Counted from the stretch's first letter, positions 1-13,853 are shown. The stretch is DNA of 64,000 nucleotides from Planoprotostelium fungivorum (GCA_003024175.1 MDYQ01000115.1:1-64000); one strand, 5' to 3'. A program made the numbers and translations. Notes: a model not told the origin generated them from the letters alone.

Positions 1-2247
1 TGCAGAAGAAGAAAGATGAAACGACAGATCTGATCACCATGATCAAGACTTCAGCCAATTCTCTCTTGGCGCTGATCAACGACTTATTAGAGGTGACACA
101 CGAACGACTCAACCACTCTGACTCGTTGTAGTTTGCCAAACTGAAGCAAGGCAAGATGAAACTCAAGTACAACGACGTGGACTTGAGACAGTTCATCGAA
201 AATTGCATCATGTCTCTAGGTGTCCTCTATGACAAGGGAAATCTAGATCTGTGCTACTGGGTTCACAAAGAGTGTCCTTACATCGTTCGAACGGACGAGA
301 ACCGTCTGCGTCAAGTCATCTTCAACATCCTCAGGTGAAGAGACTTTCAGACCCTCAGACCACCTGACGTCACCACAGCAACGCCGTCAAGTTCACGCCG
401 TCGGGACAGATCACCATGATCGTGAGGCCGACTGGACCTCACACTCTGGAGTTTGACATATCGGATTCTGGAGTTGGAATGACAGCGGAAGATCTGTCGC
501 AGCTGTTCTCGAGATTCTTTCAGTCTGAAAGTCACGACATGGAGAGGAGGATCGGTACGGGTATCGGGCTGTCGATTTCGAAACAGTTGGTACAGCTGAT
601 GGTGAGCGTTGTAGATGGAAGATTCGAGGAAGATTGACGTGAGTAGGGAGGGGATATCACGGTGACGAGTCAGAAGGGTGTGGGTGAGTTCCATTTCGAT
701 GAAACGTACATCATACATACTAGGGACCACATTCAAATTCACCATCGATATCAATCCACAAGAACAACCATTGGGACTCGACAGCAGTTCTTCCGTGAGA
801 TTTCATCGAGATTTCATCAGCGATTGACTCGTTGTAGGTCAGGAGAACCAGATCGAATTCGAGGCCCGTGACGCCGAGGGTGCAGGCGGGGCATCACCTC
901 TTCATCTGTCTGAGAAATCAACACGTGGCAGAATTCATCCATCACGCAGTCAACAGCGACCACAAGGTGAAGATTCTCAGAAACTCATGCGAAAATTCGT
1001 TGAGATTTCGGCAGATGGAGGTGAAGACGTTCGAGAGCATGACGGAGCTGGGTGATGCCGCACGTAAAGTGAGATTCCATTCTTGAATTGTAGATGCTGA
1101 GAGGAGAAGGCAGCGGGGAGGGTGAACATACCCTGCGTCACCATTCTCATCGAGCAGAGTCAACGACATCTACTCGAGTTTTCAGAGTTGAACCTCCTGT
1201 GCCAAGCGGGTATCCTCACCCAGGTGAATCGAAATCTGACTCGTTGTAGATTGACTGTATCAGATCATCATGGTCTCCCCCAATTCGGTAGTCCTCGACC
1301 AGCATTCGGAGCTTTCCGAGAATATTCCCGCGATGATTCCAGTGGAGTACACGAGAAGGGTGTTCAATGTCACACGGCTGTGTCAGCTGATGAATCACAT
1401 GGACAGAAAGGCTCAAGTTCAGGCTGCCGCCAGCGCGGTCTACACCGTGCCATCCATCACCTTCCAAGCTTCACCACCCATCATTTTCGCTAAACCAAAG
1501 GGAAAGGTGAGATATCTCGTGAGATGTCACGGGTTAATGGAGTGAAACAGGTGCCAGAGAAGGAGCCGTTGACTCAACGAGCATCTGAAATTTCATCGGA
1601 AGAGAAAAATGTCGCGAAAACAACGAGCCAAGAGAGACTACTACCGATACCAGACATTGTTCTACAGAACCAGACGAATCTTCTCAGAAATTCCAGCGAG
1701 AGAAAGTGGAGCACTGAGAGCGATGCGCCAACGGAGAAGAAAGATCCGAGAAATCTACGCATCCTCGTTGTAGAGGATGATAAGACGAACCAGAAGGTAG
1801 AGGGGTGCAATTGAATGAAACTGATTCTTCAGGTCATCCAGTTGATGATGACTCGAATGGGGGGTATCGATCTAAAAATAGCCGAAAATGGAGAAGAGGG
1901 CGTCAAGCGATTTTTAGAAGCTCACGACAGCCTACAGCCTTACGACTGTATCTTCATGGATGCTCAGGTGTCATATATGATATCATGACGAGTTGTAGAT
2001 TGACGAGAGAGATGAAAAGAGAATAACAAATGAACAGATGCCCATCATGGATGGCTGTAAAGCAACAGCAGAGATTCGGAGATTAGAAGAATTGAGACCA
2101 GAATTGGGACACAATCACGTGACGGCTCTGACAGCCAATGCCCTGATGGATGAAAAGGATCAATTATTCAGGACACTTGTGGATGACTACATGACAAAGC
2201 CTGTGGGGTATCAGACTTTGTTGAACAAGATTCAACTGTTGAGGTGA
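1..2247 (+). CDS. hybrid histidine kinase, 3' part (5' end outside window)
   Basis: Partial sensor kinase; the window opens just after the phospho-acceptor H-box. The first exon ends in the second helix of the dimerisation domain (LLALINDLLE) and continues after an intron as FAKLKQGK. The ATPase domain follows: an N-box interrupted by an intron but completed as NAVKFTP, then SDSGVGM (G1) and GTGIGLSISKQLV (G2). A degenerate receiver-like stretch (about 1104-1500) lacks a clear acidic pocket. The C-terminal receiver is intact: LVVEDD, then the phospho-acceptor Asp in FMDAQ joined across an intron to MPIMDG, then TANA and K in MTKPVG. The stop is TGA at 2245-2247. Most of the 8 or so introns end in or contain TTGTAG. 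Family knowledge: autophosphorylates on His and relays to the receiver Asp. The input domain is unknown because it is off-window. Confidence 0.9.
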
Positions 2248-2617
2248 TCTCTTTTGCTCGTCTCATCTTCTCACAAGAAACAGAGATAATGTACATATGA
2301 AGGAATAAATTTCAGTGTGTTTACTTGTCATGTTCATTTGAAGAGGTAAATGATGAGATGTGATAGGGTCATGATGGGAAGAATGGACCATACGAGAAAC
2401 AGCTACAATAGAAAAAGAAAATAAGCTAACCTTATGAGACACATGCCAAAATAAAAGACAAGTCGGACTTGAAATGACTAAGTGACTTGTGGATGATGTG
2501 CATTTTCGCCCCTTCTGGACACCTTGGTTGGATTCTAAATCAAGTTGAAGTGGGTGTAACAACCGTAGAGACATGTTTCAATGTGGAAGAGAGGACGAGA
2601 GGATGTCAAACGTCTTA
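2248..2617. other. convergent intergenic region
   Basis: It separates the convergent 3' ends of the histidine kinase and the SMCHD1-like gene. An AATAAA at 2304-2309 (+) probably serves the kinase. A 103-codon minus-strand frame is present but has no recognisable features and no intron pattern. I see nothing else. Confidence 0.5.
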
Positions 2618-2623
2618 TTTATT
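2618..2623 (-). terminator. poly(A) signal overlapping stop codon
   Basis: AATAAA on the minus strand includes the TAA stop (2619-2621) of the SMCHD1-like gene. Confidence 0.6.
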
Positions 2624-5600
2624 CAGAGTCCAATGTGTCTAATCTTGCTTCAAGAGAGCGAATGATCTGTTCTTCTTCCATCTCTCCCGTCACGATCCTC
2701 TGCACGTGCTTCAACTCCGCCTTCTTCTCCTCTAATTCCTCCTCCATCTCTCTGTACCCTGCTCTTGTCACCTCTACAACGTCATCATCCCTCACCAGTT
2801 CGCTGCATTGCACTACAACCTGCCAAGAGTAGGGTATCGTTAGCGGTGGAGATCTTGGTGGATTCACCCTTGATGATGAGACCTTCACTTAAGAAGATGA
2901 GCTTGTCCGTCTCTTGTTCTCTCTTCTCCTTCTTATCTGCTTGCCCTATGTCCTCCCACACTTGTACTCGACTGAGGAAAAGAGTGAGTGATATCGTTCG
3001 TTCGATATTTGAACCTGGTGATCTGTCTCCACATTCGTTCTACAACGAGACGAACTTGGTTGGGAAAGTGGGATGGAACGACAATGAGGTCATGAAGAGG
3101 TGACGTCACTTGTCCCTTCTTCTCTTCTTCTTTCACTGGATGCTGTGTAGGGTTCAACCATCGGACCGGAGGACAGTTCTGGTGGACGTCAGAGGGGGAT
3201 ACGTAAGGTACGCACGGGTACGTCTGACATCAGGAGGTGGACTTGATGCATGGATATGCTGCCAGGTTCGTTGGACTGAATGAAGACGATGTGTCCCAAT
3301 TTCGGTCCTAAGTATCGGGAGATCTATGGAATTCAGAGGAGATGAAACGATTGAAGATAAAAGAGAATGAAATGATTCAGCTCACAGTGGTGGCGTATTG
3401 TAGAGAGGAACATTTCGGGAATTTTTCTCTGACCTTGTCGACTTGTCCGAGTTCGACCATGAAGCCTGAACAAAATGTGAGGGACCGAAATAAAATAGAA
3501 TAAAGTACCCAGACAATTCGGTTTGTCGAGCAGTTCCTGCACTTTCTCGCTCACTCTCGGCCTCGTACAATCTCTCTTTGGAATCGTCTTCTCTTCTTGT
3601 AATAGTCTCTCCAACTACATCGTTGTAGATCGAATGTTCCTCTCTTCTCACCTCTGCGATTCTCTCCTTCAATTCTCTCTCGTTCTTCTCCTCTCTCTTC
3701 CTCTTGTTGGCATTCTTCTTCTTCTCCTCTGTAGTACGTCACGTGATGTATGACGTCATCACACGTCACCTCTAGCAGTAGTGAGTTGTTTTGCGATGTC
3801 TTCTCTCTTCTTTCTCTTCTTTGCTTCTTCTCCCTCCCTCACTTTCTTCCTCTGTTCATTCAATTGAACGTCTGACACTCTCTTATTCAAACTCATCACA
3901 GTGATGACAGCTGCGCACAACTATTCTTCTTTCAGTATATGATGACATCATGACGATCCATCTGATATCACGGTGGATGAGTATGACGTCGTGGTAAAGA
4001 AGTATGATGTCATGAGAAGATACTCGCCTCTTGCTCTGAGTCACTGAGTATGACTACCTTGTATGTACCAGGCTGTATCGTTTGCTCTAGGTATGTAGCG
4101 TTTCCAACACTCTTCAGATAGATCTGCGGCACATCCATCATCTCTTCACCATTCCAAGCTCGATTGAACAACAAGATACGACTCTCGCTGTCGTCCACTA
4201 AGACGACCTGTGACGTCAGAATAAGACATACACCGTGACATCTTCACATCGAGTTCGCTCTTTGCTTTGGTGACGTTACCGTAGGTATCGAGAACTTGTA
4301 CTTGCATCTGTCCTAATAATAGATCTCCTTCCTTCAGCTTCTCGCTCTTCAGATCGATGTCACATCGTAGATCACTGGGTGGACCGGCTGATGACGTCAT
4401 CATTCGTCATCCGTATAGATCTCACCCGTAACATCGACCTTCAATGTGGCAAATAGGTCACTATAGTGGAATTTCAACGAGTTTTCTCCCGTTTTCGTTG
4501 GTGCTCTGATGATCGATTCTTTCACGGTCACCCTTGTCTTATTCGGGGAAATTCTCTGATGTGATGTCAGATGAATTCCGTGGAGATTTCGTTGAGAATT
4601 CACAGTTTGTCTGTCGCTTAGGGATTTGACAATGGTATCATTCCAAGAATAGCTCAGCTGTCTGACGGGCAAGGGTAAATCGTGCCCATCCTCATCCTTC
4701 AGGTGGATCTACAACGATCAATTCACCGCGAATTTTCCATCGAATTTCACCCGTATCTCCGCGTCGATGGTACAGCCCGCGGTCACTCTGATACTCTCAT
4801 CCACGTCGACCTATCGATCGTCATTCATGGCAGGTTGTAGATCATCGATCACCTCGAGTGATTTCTGTAATCCAGCTAGGATCTGTACTGCAGCTTCACA
4901 CTGTAAGACATCTCCATCATCGTTCTTGACACTGAAATGAAATTTCCCGGAAGATTTCTGCTCCGCCGTGTAGTCCTTGAAGGTATAGCCGAACTCTTCG
5001 TCCATCTTCAAAGAAATTTCCTGGAAAATATCAGGCGATTTCGAAGAAATCTCTCACTTGGCTCAAGGGGGGGCTGGTGAACAGTCCAAATATTCTGGCC
5101 TTCAGATCGTATTCTCTGTCGACAATGTTGTCACTCTCATCTAACAAGTGGATGCCTAGTGCAGGAATGATATCTCCTCTGTAACATTCTAAAGAGGGTT
5201 CTGAACATGAAATCTTTTTGGGTATACCTCGACAAATGTCATCATCACCATCGATCATTATCGATGATGTCGATGATCGAGCTGATGATGATGACAATAT
5301 ACCTGCATTAACACACAAAGTGAAATTGGTGGATAGGTGATGCATTTTGTCCATCTTGTCAAAGACAATAACGAGAGTGGCTTGATATTCTCCGGACTTC
5401 ATGTGAGTTGTAAATTGCACGCTTCTCTTGCCCGGTGAATCTTTCATCGATCCACTCTGCACCACAATCTTCCGTCCATCCACCAGAAGATATTGTTCCT
5501 CAGGCTATCCCATCATCAATATCATCCATCATCACAGATGAACGTCCATCACATCGATCGACATCCATGATGACGCACCTCATAGATGGTGTCAGTGTGG

Positions 5601-8600
5601 ACATAGTGTTGTCCGTCTACGGTCAAAGTACAATGGATCTTCTTCTCCCTTCCATTCGTACACTTGACCACATCTTCTCCAATGATCATGGCCTGCGGTT
5701 TACCTATCATCCTTCACTCTCATTTCCCGCCAGATTTCTCTCACCGAGGCACCATCTCAGCGGATGCCGGCCAGTGATGATTCGACCCATCGACCCGATG
5801 AATAATTCGAACCACTGATTGATCGTGCGTTGATGACTCGATTTCGGTTGAACTCGGATCGTGTAATCGTAGAAATCGACTGATTCGACCTGATGGAATC
5901 AGAAGTGTATCGTGATGTCACGATTGATGTCACCGTGATGTATTCTGTGTCGTTATCTTCTTCTCTCGATTCTACGTACGTAAGTTCGCCCGACATGGGG
6001 GTTGCCTGGAACTGCGTGAATTTCGTGGAAGATGCGTATGGTACGTACGATGCCGACCTCGGAGACAGCTCGGATACGTAACGTGACGTCACTACCGATG
6101 GTGTGTCTCTTGTCTCCCTCTTTGAAGTCCGGATCGATCTCTTCGATGACCAGGGCCTTCGGTTTATCGCTTGGTTCCATCTACCATCTTCAAAAACAAA
6201 TCAACTCCAATCATCACACCTTCAGCCAGTAATTGTGTTCCACAGCTTCCACTTCATCGTTGACAGTCTACAACGGTCAATCCTGTAATAGACCAAAATC
6301 TATTTCACCTTTCCATCGCAAGAGAAGGAGCATCGGATGTTCTTCTCCGAGAGAATGAACGAAGAATGACACACAGTGATCACAGCCCCATTGTAGATCC
6401 CACACTCGATAAACGTCAATCTACAACGATGAGACCACCTCCTCACGTTCTCGAAAGTCTGCCAGCTGTCCAACAATCGTTCGTAGAATACGAAACAAGT
6501 CAAGTTGTAGTCCAATCCCACGTGTTTCGATCTCTCTTTCATCCAAATTTCCATGGGTTCTCCCATGTAATCTCTCTCGATGGTCTCCTCGTATACAGCA
6601 TCCCACTGTGACGCATCAATCCACGGTGGAGTCGCATTCGAATGAAATATCACCGTGATGATCTTGATCTTGAAGGGTGAATGGTCGTGTGATTCGTTGG
6701 GAGATCCCATCAGGAGATGTTTCTTCTGATTGATTTTGATCGATCTACAATACGTCAAAAAATTTGTCGAAATTTCATCATCTTGTACCTGCAGTAGTAG
6801 AGGTCCTTCTGTTTCGTCCACTCTCTATGACGCTCACTCAACAACCATATCTTCGTGGCAATCTTTCCAGGCTCGAGTTCCTTCACTTGGTTCGTGATGA
6901 TGAGCTCTCCCTTCTCTTCTCCCTTCTCTAATTCTCTCGCCTCATACCTGTCGACGTTCTACAACGCGTCTACACCCACATTCCATCACTCACTTCTCAC
7001 CCCTTCCACCGATCCTCTCCAAGAGATAAAACTGTTCCGTTTCCGTATTCAATTGCACGCAATCACCGACCATCCATTTCTGTTGCGATGGATTTCTCTT
7101 CCTTCTACTCTGTGATACGTCCACTCCTGTCTTATCGTAGAAGAATGGGACTTTGATCTTCAGCTCGATCGTTTCACCCGATCGAAACTTCCACTCTTCT
7201 GGTTGTGTGAATGATGACCGTAACTGATCTCTCGGTCAATCGTCGATGCAAGAGATATCTCACGTGGATCTGCACTGAATCTTCCTTCTTCAGAGTGTTG
7301 TTCGATTGATCGTCAGCCTATCGATGATGTCACGTCATCATCATCACATCCATCTCTCACCAAACAACCCAGGGAGATGGTGCCCTCATTGATGCATTCT
7401 TCGGGTCCATGTACGGTCAGTTGATGAGGTGCACCCTTTTTCAGGGTGTACACTTGATTCGCTTTCAACTTTCCGTACTTGAACTTCAAGTTGAACGTCT
7501 GATGTTGCTGTCAGATTTAACGGGTGATTTGATGTCACCTTGATGTCAGTTCCTTTGAAGGTGTGATGGGTCACCATGACATCGCGGATGATCTTCTTCA
7601 TCGGCAGGTCTTGGATCTTCTTCTCTACATCTATCTCTCGTCACGATGGTGTTGATGAACTTCTCTTCATGCATTGTCGGATGGATGAGGTGAGATTAAC
7701 GATACAGTGAATGATAAGAGAGACGAATGGATTCCTTTCACCGAATGAATAACATCTCACCTTGTATACCAGTGGAGCCAATTTCTATATCTCTGACGAG
7801 TTCAGAAGGGTTCTTGTATTCATCCAGTAGAGTGATCGTGAGAGGTGGAAATGGCTGTCACGTGTCGGTGATGACGTGTGATGACGTCATCACCTCTCCC
7901 AACCTTCCCACGAAGGATCGATCTTCCCGCCCTTCGATGTGAATGGACGTGGGTTCCCCTGGGGAAACGGTTCAGCTGAACACGTCACGTGATTCATCAC
8001 CTGGTAAGACTCGGATGGTATGGGTGATGGAGATCTGCTCTTCTTCTTTGATGCAGATGTGTATGTCGTAGCTGTGATGACGTCATCATGATGTAATGTG
8101 ACGTCACTCACTCTCCCACTCTCTTCATCACGATGTTTCTTATGTGTAGGTGCTGTTCATCGACTCTCTTCTTCTCCACGTTCAAAACTGATACAAATCA
8201 CCATCTACGCGATTATCTCGATCGAATCACCTTTCAGCTCTCCCCCAGGTGATTTCATTCGGATGATGAAATCGATCTCGTCACCGAATGGGATGAACTC
8301 CTTCAGTGCATTTTGTAACTTGATGATGATGGACTCCTTCATCTTACCAGCCACAGTTTCCTTCGGACCCTCACAGACCAATGTATCCGGCCTCAATCTC
8401 TCCCCATCAGCCTGTTCAGTTTGACACATCACGTGGTTCGATCTCTCTCACTCTGCACAATCGATCGAATTCCGTCTCATCGATGATTTGAATCGTCTTT
8501 TTGCGGTCGGTGATCTACGACGAGTCAGATGAGAGTTACGCATCGTGAGACCTCGATGAGCTCTGGCGGTTGTGCGATCCACGTCCAAGAGCAAAAGATC

Positions 8601-10773
8601 ATTGCTGGAGGCTTTCCCAGAGCATCTGCGTAATCTCCTGTCGCAGATTTGAGTCACATCCATCTCTTCCTCTCACCCGTATGTCCCACTTTCAGTATCT
8701 GTCCGTGTCTATCGTATGTCACGTGTCATTCTGACGTCTATCTACGTCACCTCCACGTTCCAGCATCCAAAACCTTTGCATGTCCTCCTTCTTCGTAGTC
8801 GACTCCCTGCACGCTGACGCTCTCGAAGGAAGAGAACATTCCCTTCACCGTCTCGTTCACCTCCGATTTCAAGTGATGATTGAATTTCTCCTCTCGATCT
8901 AACGCGTGGCATCCCTTTAACCAAGTGCAGAATGCGGGGCGAAGTTTCCACAGGGCATCGTCCAATGCTTCGATGTAAGCTTTCGTCTCGTGGTTCAGTT
9001 CGGCCTTGTTCGTGCTGGGAGTGAAAGCTCTCTCGATGAAGATCTGTCCTTTCAATCTGTCCCAGCATCTGTGACACGTCACCGAGTGTATCGATGTGAC
9101 ACGTGGTATCTCACCTCATCGGTACATCTTTCGTAGATTTCTTACCGGGTATCATGAATCGAAGTGGAGTGTTCATTTTCTCGAGTAGTCGTCCTTGCCA
9201 GAACCAATCACAAGAGTTTTTCGCACCGTTTTGTCTGATGGGCATCGTCTCCCCATCGTCGTAAGGGTAATAGAAGACGGCACCCTGTCACGTGATCAGG
9301 CTGTGAGATTTCGTGGAGATGTCACTGTCGCTCGTTGACTGTGAGAAGTGTCGGCTCCTCTGGCGGTGATGTCGAATTCCACCCAGAATGGAAAAGCAGT
9401 CGCCGCTTTTTTCAGATACTGATCGCAGATGTTGTCTTTCATCTGTTTGTATGTCATTTGGGTTTGTCACTGGTACAATCACCTCATTCAACTTCGTCTT
9501 CTCGTCACAGTGCTCCACGCTGATGTGGTGCACACTGGGAACGAGAGTTCCGCTCTGTTTGTTGATCCTCCGCAATTCATTACAGAACGTCTGTCTCTCG
9601 TCATCATGCAAGATCACATGACTCCACATCGTGCTCCACGACCTACCTCTGGACCGTGTATGTAATAGTAGTAGATGTTTACGAGTGATCGAATGACTTG
9701 AGTCACCACCGCTCGTCCCTCTTCTCCCTCCATCATCAGGTGAGGATCCATCTGTTCGGCTGATATGATGGTGTAATGACCATCTCCCTTCTCCGCCTTG
9801 ATCGTCTCGTTCCAATCCCACTGCTGAGATGCACTCGAATACTTTTTACGTGAGTACAAGTCACGATCGAACCCTCACATTCGACTGCTGTATGACCACG
9901 TTGCACTGATTCTCTCTGCATTTGGAGCGGATGTAGAAGGTTCCCTCGTCTTCGCAGATCTTCTGCACGGCAGTCTTCAGTCCGATTCCAAATTTGGAGA
10001 AGAAAGCGGTGAAGAAGATACGTTTGAGATCGCTTTCCATCTTCTTCATGGCTTTCGAGCCGTGATGGGAGATGATGGTCTGCTCGTTCGATTGGGAGGC
10101 TAATGGGGTGGGCTCGGTGAAAGTTCTCGTTCCTAAGAGGCCGATCTTTTCGAAGCGATTGAGAGGGATTCCGACCCCATTGTCCTCGATGGAGAATCGC
10201 TGCGTGATGTCATCGGATGAGATGATGATGGATGATGTCAATGTGACTGTGTCTCACGTAGTAATTGATGCTGATGTCGATCTTCTTGTCTTCGTTCAGA
10301 TCGTTCGTATATTGTATACTGTTGTCCACCAACTCGCAGATGGCCGTGATTAAAGAATGATCTGTTGCCAAACTCTCTACTATATCAACTCTGGGAATGT
10401 TCTGTCTCACGAATTGATGTTCGAAATCATCATAATCTGTGAATGGCTCAGATAAAAGAGTGAAGACGATTCACCTCTCTCGGACTTGCCATCTCTTCTG
10501 ATGAGAAAGAATGGATGTTCGTTCGTCCCTTCATAGACATCTTTCCATTGTTCTTCTGACACTTCTTTGAATGACACAGAACAGATCGTTAGTGCTGATG
10601 TTGCATTCAAGAGTGGATTAAGATGTTTACGAATCGAAACTTTAAATTCTTGCAGTGAAGCGAGTGCCTGTAACTTAACGATGTCGGTGACGATTGAGAC
10701 ATCATATCCCGATCACCTCGAATCCCTTCTTATCTGGATCCCACAGAGATATGTATTTCAATCGATCGTCCAT
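2619..10773 (-). CDS. SMCHD1/GMI1-like GHKL ATPase with SMC hinge
   Basis: A very large gene with roughly 30 short introns. The N-terminal GHKL ATPase, read from the minus strand, shows ELVDNSIQYT (N-box, about 10310-10350), IEDNGVGI (G1, about 10165-10200), GTRTF, and FGIGLKTAV (9976-9993 and beyond). An SMCHD1-like transducer region follows (YYYYIHGPE near 9660; CDWFWQGRLL near 9190; RLKGQIFIERAF near 9050). The middle (about 4000-8700) is beta-rich, like the Ig-like repeats of SMCHD1. After a charged coiled coil (about 3550-3900) comes a hinge-like segment (CLGFMVELGQVD, then ATTISRYLGPKLGHIVFIQS, about 3240-3510) and a last coiled coil. Family role: non-canonical SMC protein in chromatin silencing or repair. 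The start is the first in-frame Met; codons remain open for about 24 residues upstream, so one more 5' exon is possible. The stop lies inside AATAAA. Confidence 0.8.
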
Positions 10774-11312
10774 ATATTCGCGAAGGTTGTTGTGTACAGT
10801 TGCGGCACATGTGACCCAACATTGGGTCAGCTCGCTCTACAACGGCCCAATTGATTGGGAACTCTCATTGCCAGGCAATTATTTAAGATTTCTTCCCAAA
10901 CCTACCCCAGAGACGCAAATGAAAACAACCGAACGTCACGAGATCAAAATGAAGAACTCATATCGATGAGGCTACAGCTGAACAAGATCTAATGCAGTGG
11001 TACCTGTCAGCACAGAAAACCCGCCTTCCGGCCAGCGCATTTCACGATCAAATCTTGCTTCTTTCGCAGGAGCCCTCTCGGTTACCTATTCCAGCTGAAT
11101 CAAGTGAGGTAGAGTGAATGGGCCAGTGGTATGGATAGCGTTAGCTGATGTGATCTAAGGAGCCCTAAAGAAGGGCACGGGGTGTTGAGTTGGGAAATTT
11201 GGAATCTCGAATTAACATTCCTCCGATCATCACCTCACCCGAGACGAACAACGAATCAGCGGCCATCGCAGGCTTCTTTCTATCGGGGACCACGATTTAG
11301 AGTGTATGTACA
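10774..11312. promoter_or_regulatory. divergent upstream region, SMCHD1-like / PAS kinase
   Basis: Intergenic space between two divergent genes. The side near 10846 may hold a further 5' exon of the minus-strand gene, because an intronic-type CGTTGTAG (minus strand) sits there directly before an open frame. No other motif is evident. Confidence 0.4.
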
Positions 11313-13768
11313 ATGGAGGAACCAGCAAATGCCATCCTCATACTTTCCGTCGAAGGTTCCATTTTGAAGGCGGAGTCAACGAAGCCCAGTCTTGGGTTCA
11401 CAGAGACCGAGCTATGCAACAAGAAATTGAGCTCGCTCCTTGTATCTCCATACAAAGAACATTTTGAGACCATGTTAATGGACAACGCAACGGACGGAAG
11501 GCATACGGAGCTGCTAGCTACGCCCACTTTTGTGGAAATAGAACACAAGGACAAGAAGTTATCACAAGTTTTCATGATCATCAGAAAGGAAGAGGGGGAG
11601 AAGGAGGATACTCTCAGAGTCATTCTGGAGAAGTGCGAATTTCCTAGCGCTGTGGTCAATGTCAACTCCACAGGCTCTTTAATATCAACCACAAATGCAG
11701 AAATCTTTGGTTACCGATCCAACCAACTCGTACATAAACCGATTTCCACCCTTTTACCTTCCATTCACGCCAAGGGTATATCAGTGAGTACACATCTGAC
11801 AAAGATTGTATGTAATTATCACTTAACATTCATAGGCATCGAACATCGACTGCACGAATGCAGTTGGAAAGAGTGCCACAGGGGCATACTTCTGGGTTTC
11901 CATGCAACGGAGTGTCATCAAATTGGCCAACTTCGAATTAGCTAATCTCACCCTTACCAAGATCGACCCCCGCCTCTATGCCTTCTTTGTCATCGGCGCC
12001 GACGAACTCATCCAATCGTGCAATGCAACTGCCGTGATGAACCTTTTCGGATATCGATCTCGAGATCTCACCGGACAACACATCCACAGTTTCATCACGA
12101 AGAAGAACATCAAACTCTTCCAAGATTATAACAATCTTCCCAACGAAGAGGCGGTGAGACATCATCTCATTTTCAATCTCATAATGACGCGTGTGAGCAG
12201 AAGAAGGAATTGGTTGACTGTTGCATCAAACCCATTCGCACTCATTTCAACCACAAAGATGGAACCCAAGTACCAATCTACATACAAGCCTTCCCCTTTC
12301 AACGCGAAGTCCTCTACACCGGGACGACGCAGGGCATTGTAGAACCCTTCTTCTCGTTGCGTATCAGTCGCATTCCATTAGGAGAAGGTGAGACAGATCT
12401 CTATCACCAAAACATCGAATCGAAATCATGACTCCGTCGATATCTGTCATGAACGATGTCATCGTGTCGGTGCACCGGCCATGTTGATCTCATCGATGAT
12501 GATGTCAACTCATCTCGAACAGGAGAATTCAGTCGAATCGGTGACTATCTACTATTAGAGACGATCGGCGTGGGAAGCTCAGGGAAAGTCAAGAGAGCCA
12601 TTCACGAGACGACCAAAGAACAGGTACATCACCCCCACACTAAACCCTAAATCCAGTCAGGTGGCCATCAAAGTCATCACGAAGAAGGGCATCAGTCCTG
12701 TTGATCTAGAGAGGGCCCATAGAGAGACGAGCATCATGCTACAACTCCGACACAAACACATCGTCAAGCTTCATCACGTGATCGAAACGGATCACAAGTT
12801 GTACTTGGTTATGGATCTCGTTTCCGGTGTAGACCTGATGAAGTATGTCATCGACAAGGGAGGATTGAAGGAAGACGCGGCGAGGTCGATATTTGTACAA
12901 CTGCTGTCTGCTCTCATGTTCTGCCATCATGTCAAGGTATTTACACATCGTGAGATGTTTAACGTTGACAAATGGGGTAGGTCATTCATCGTGACGTGAA
13001 ACACAAGAACGTGAGTGAAATGATGACGTGGCAATTTCTGACGAGTTGTAGATCATCATCGATCCAGACACTCAAGAGATCGTTCTCATCGATTTCGGTC
13101 TGTCAAATTGGAACGAAGAGGGTACTCTAAAGGACAGTTACTGCGGCACACCCGCCTTTGCCAGCCCAGAGATGGTGATCTACAACGAGACGATTTCTCC
13201 TGACTCCATCAGATATTGGGCCACAAGTACGACGGAAAATTAGTGGATGTATGGAGTGCGGGGGTGGTCCTGTACAGCATGCTGACCTGCAAATTTCCCT
13301 TCAGCAATGCCGGAGAATTAATCCGTGGATCCTTTGAAGACCCCGTGGGATGTTCTGCAGAATGCATCGAAATCATCCGCAGCATGCTCATCGTCGACAC
13401 GAACTCGAGGGCCACACTACAACGCGTCTGGGATCACAATTGGTGTAAACCTTCCATCGACACGGTCTACCCTCCATTTCCAATCGATGCGGAGAAGTTG
13501 AACGTGAGAGGAGAGAAAATGAACCATTCTGAAGAGTTGTAGATGTCGAACGGTTTCAACGGTAACAACAAGGTGGAAACTGAACCCACGACACCAGCGG
13601 ACAAGTCACCGAACGAAGAGGAGAGCTCACAGAACGAAGAGACGTCGACAAAGAGGCCGAGGAGGTGATGAGATGGACAGAGACGGAGGAGCTGACGTCG
13701 GTGTCTTTAGATCGTCGAGGAACAAGAAGGAAGTGCAAGTGAAGAAGAGCAGACGGACGAATCGGTAA
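11313..13768 (+). CDS. PAS-domain serine/threonine kinase (PASK-like)
   Basis: The N-terminal half holds two or three PAS-like units: residues about 1-75 (AILILSVEGSILKAE), about 105-160 (SAVVNVNSTGSLISTTN, EIFGYRSNQLV) and one after the first intron (FFVIGADELIQSCN, LFGYRSRDLTG). The kinase domain follows: glycine loop LETIGVGSSGKVKRA, VAIK lysine exon at 12661, catalytic loop VIHRDVKHKN, IDFGLSNW, CGTPAFASPE in place of APE, and DVWSAGVVLYSM. It resembles the CAMK/AMPK-like branch, as in PAS kinase of yeast and animals, which links nutrient state to carbon partitioning. One intron (13180-13217) carries the ATCTACAACGAG element. The start is the first ATG of the long open exon. The end assumes a last intron at 13665-13711; without it the frame stops at 13668. 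An AATAAA lies at 13848. Confidence 0.85.
13180..13191 (-). repeat. intronic ATCTACAACGAG element (example, antisense orientation)
   Basis: Representative copy within a 38-base intron of the PAS kinase (13178-13217 region). In this orientation it reads CTACAACGAG on the coding strand, near the 5' splice site, and the intron uses a separate CTGAC and CAG further on. Confidence 0.6.
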
Positions 13769-13847
13769 TGGAAGAGAGAAGAGGTTATTTATCGGAGGAA
13801 GGATTGCGAGAAAGTAGTTGTCTCCACCTCGGATTCTGCAGAGGAGA

Positions 13848-13853
13848 GAATAA
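13848..13853 (+). terminator. poly(A) signal of PAS kinase
   Basis: AATAAA about 80 bases after the predicted stop codon of the PAS-domain kinase. Confidence 0.45.

Noticed and set aside
347-754. 135-codon minus frame over the first histidine kinase
   Set aside because: Antisense shadow of the ATPase domain exons and their introns.
1765-1780. CGTTGTAG copy of the intronic element
   Set aside because: It is coding sequence of the receiver motif LVVEDD. Similar coding coincidences occur at 13413, 18900, 19104, 24287, 39960 and 51131, and these were left out of the intronic count.
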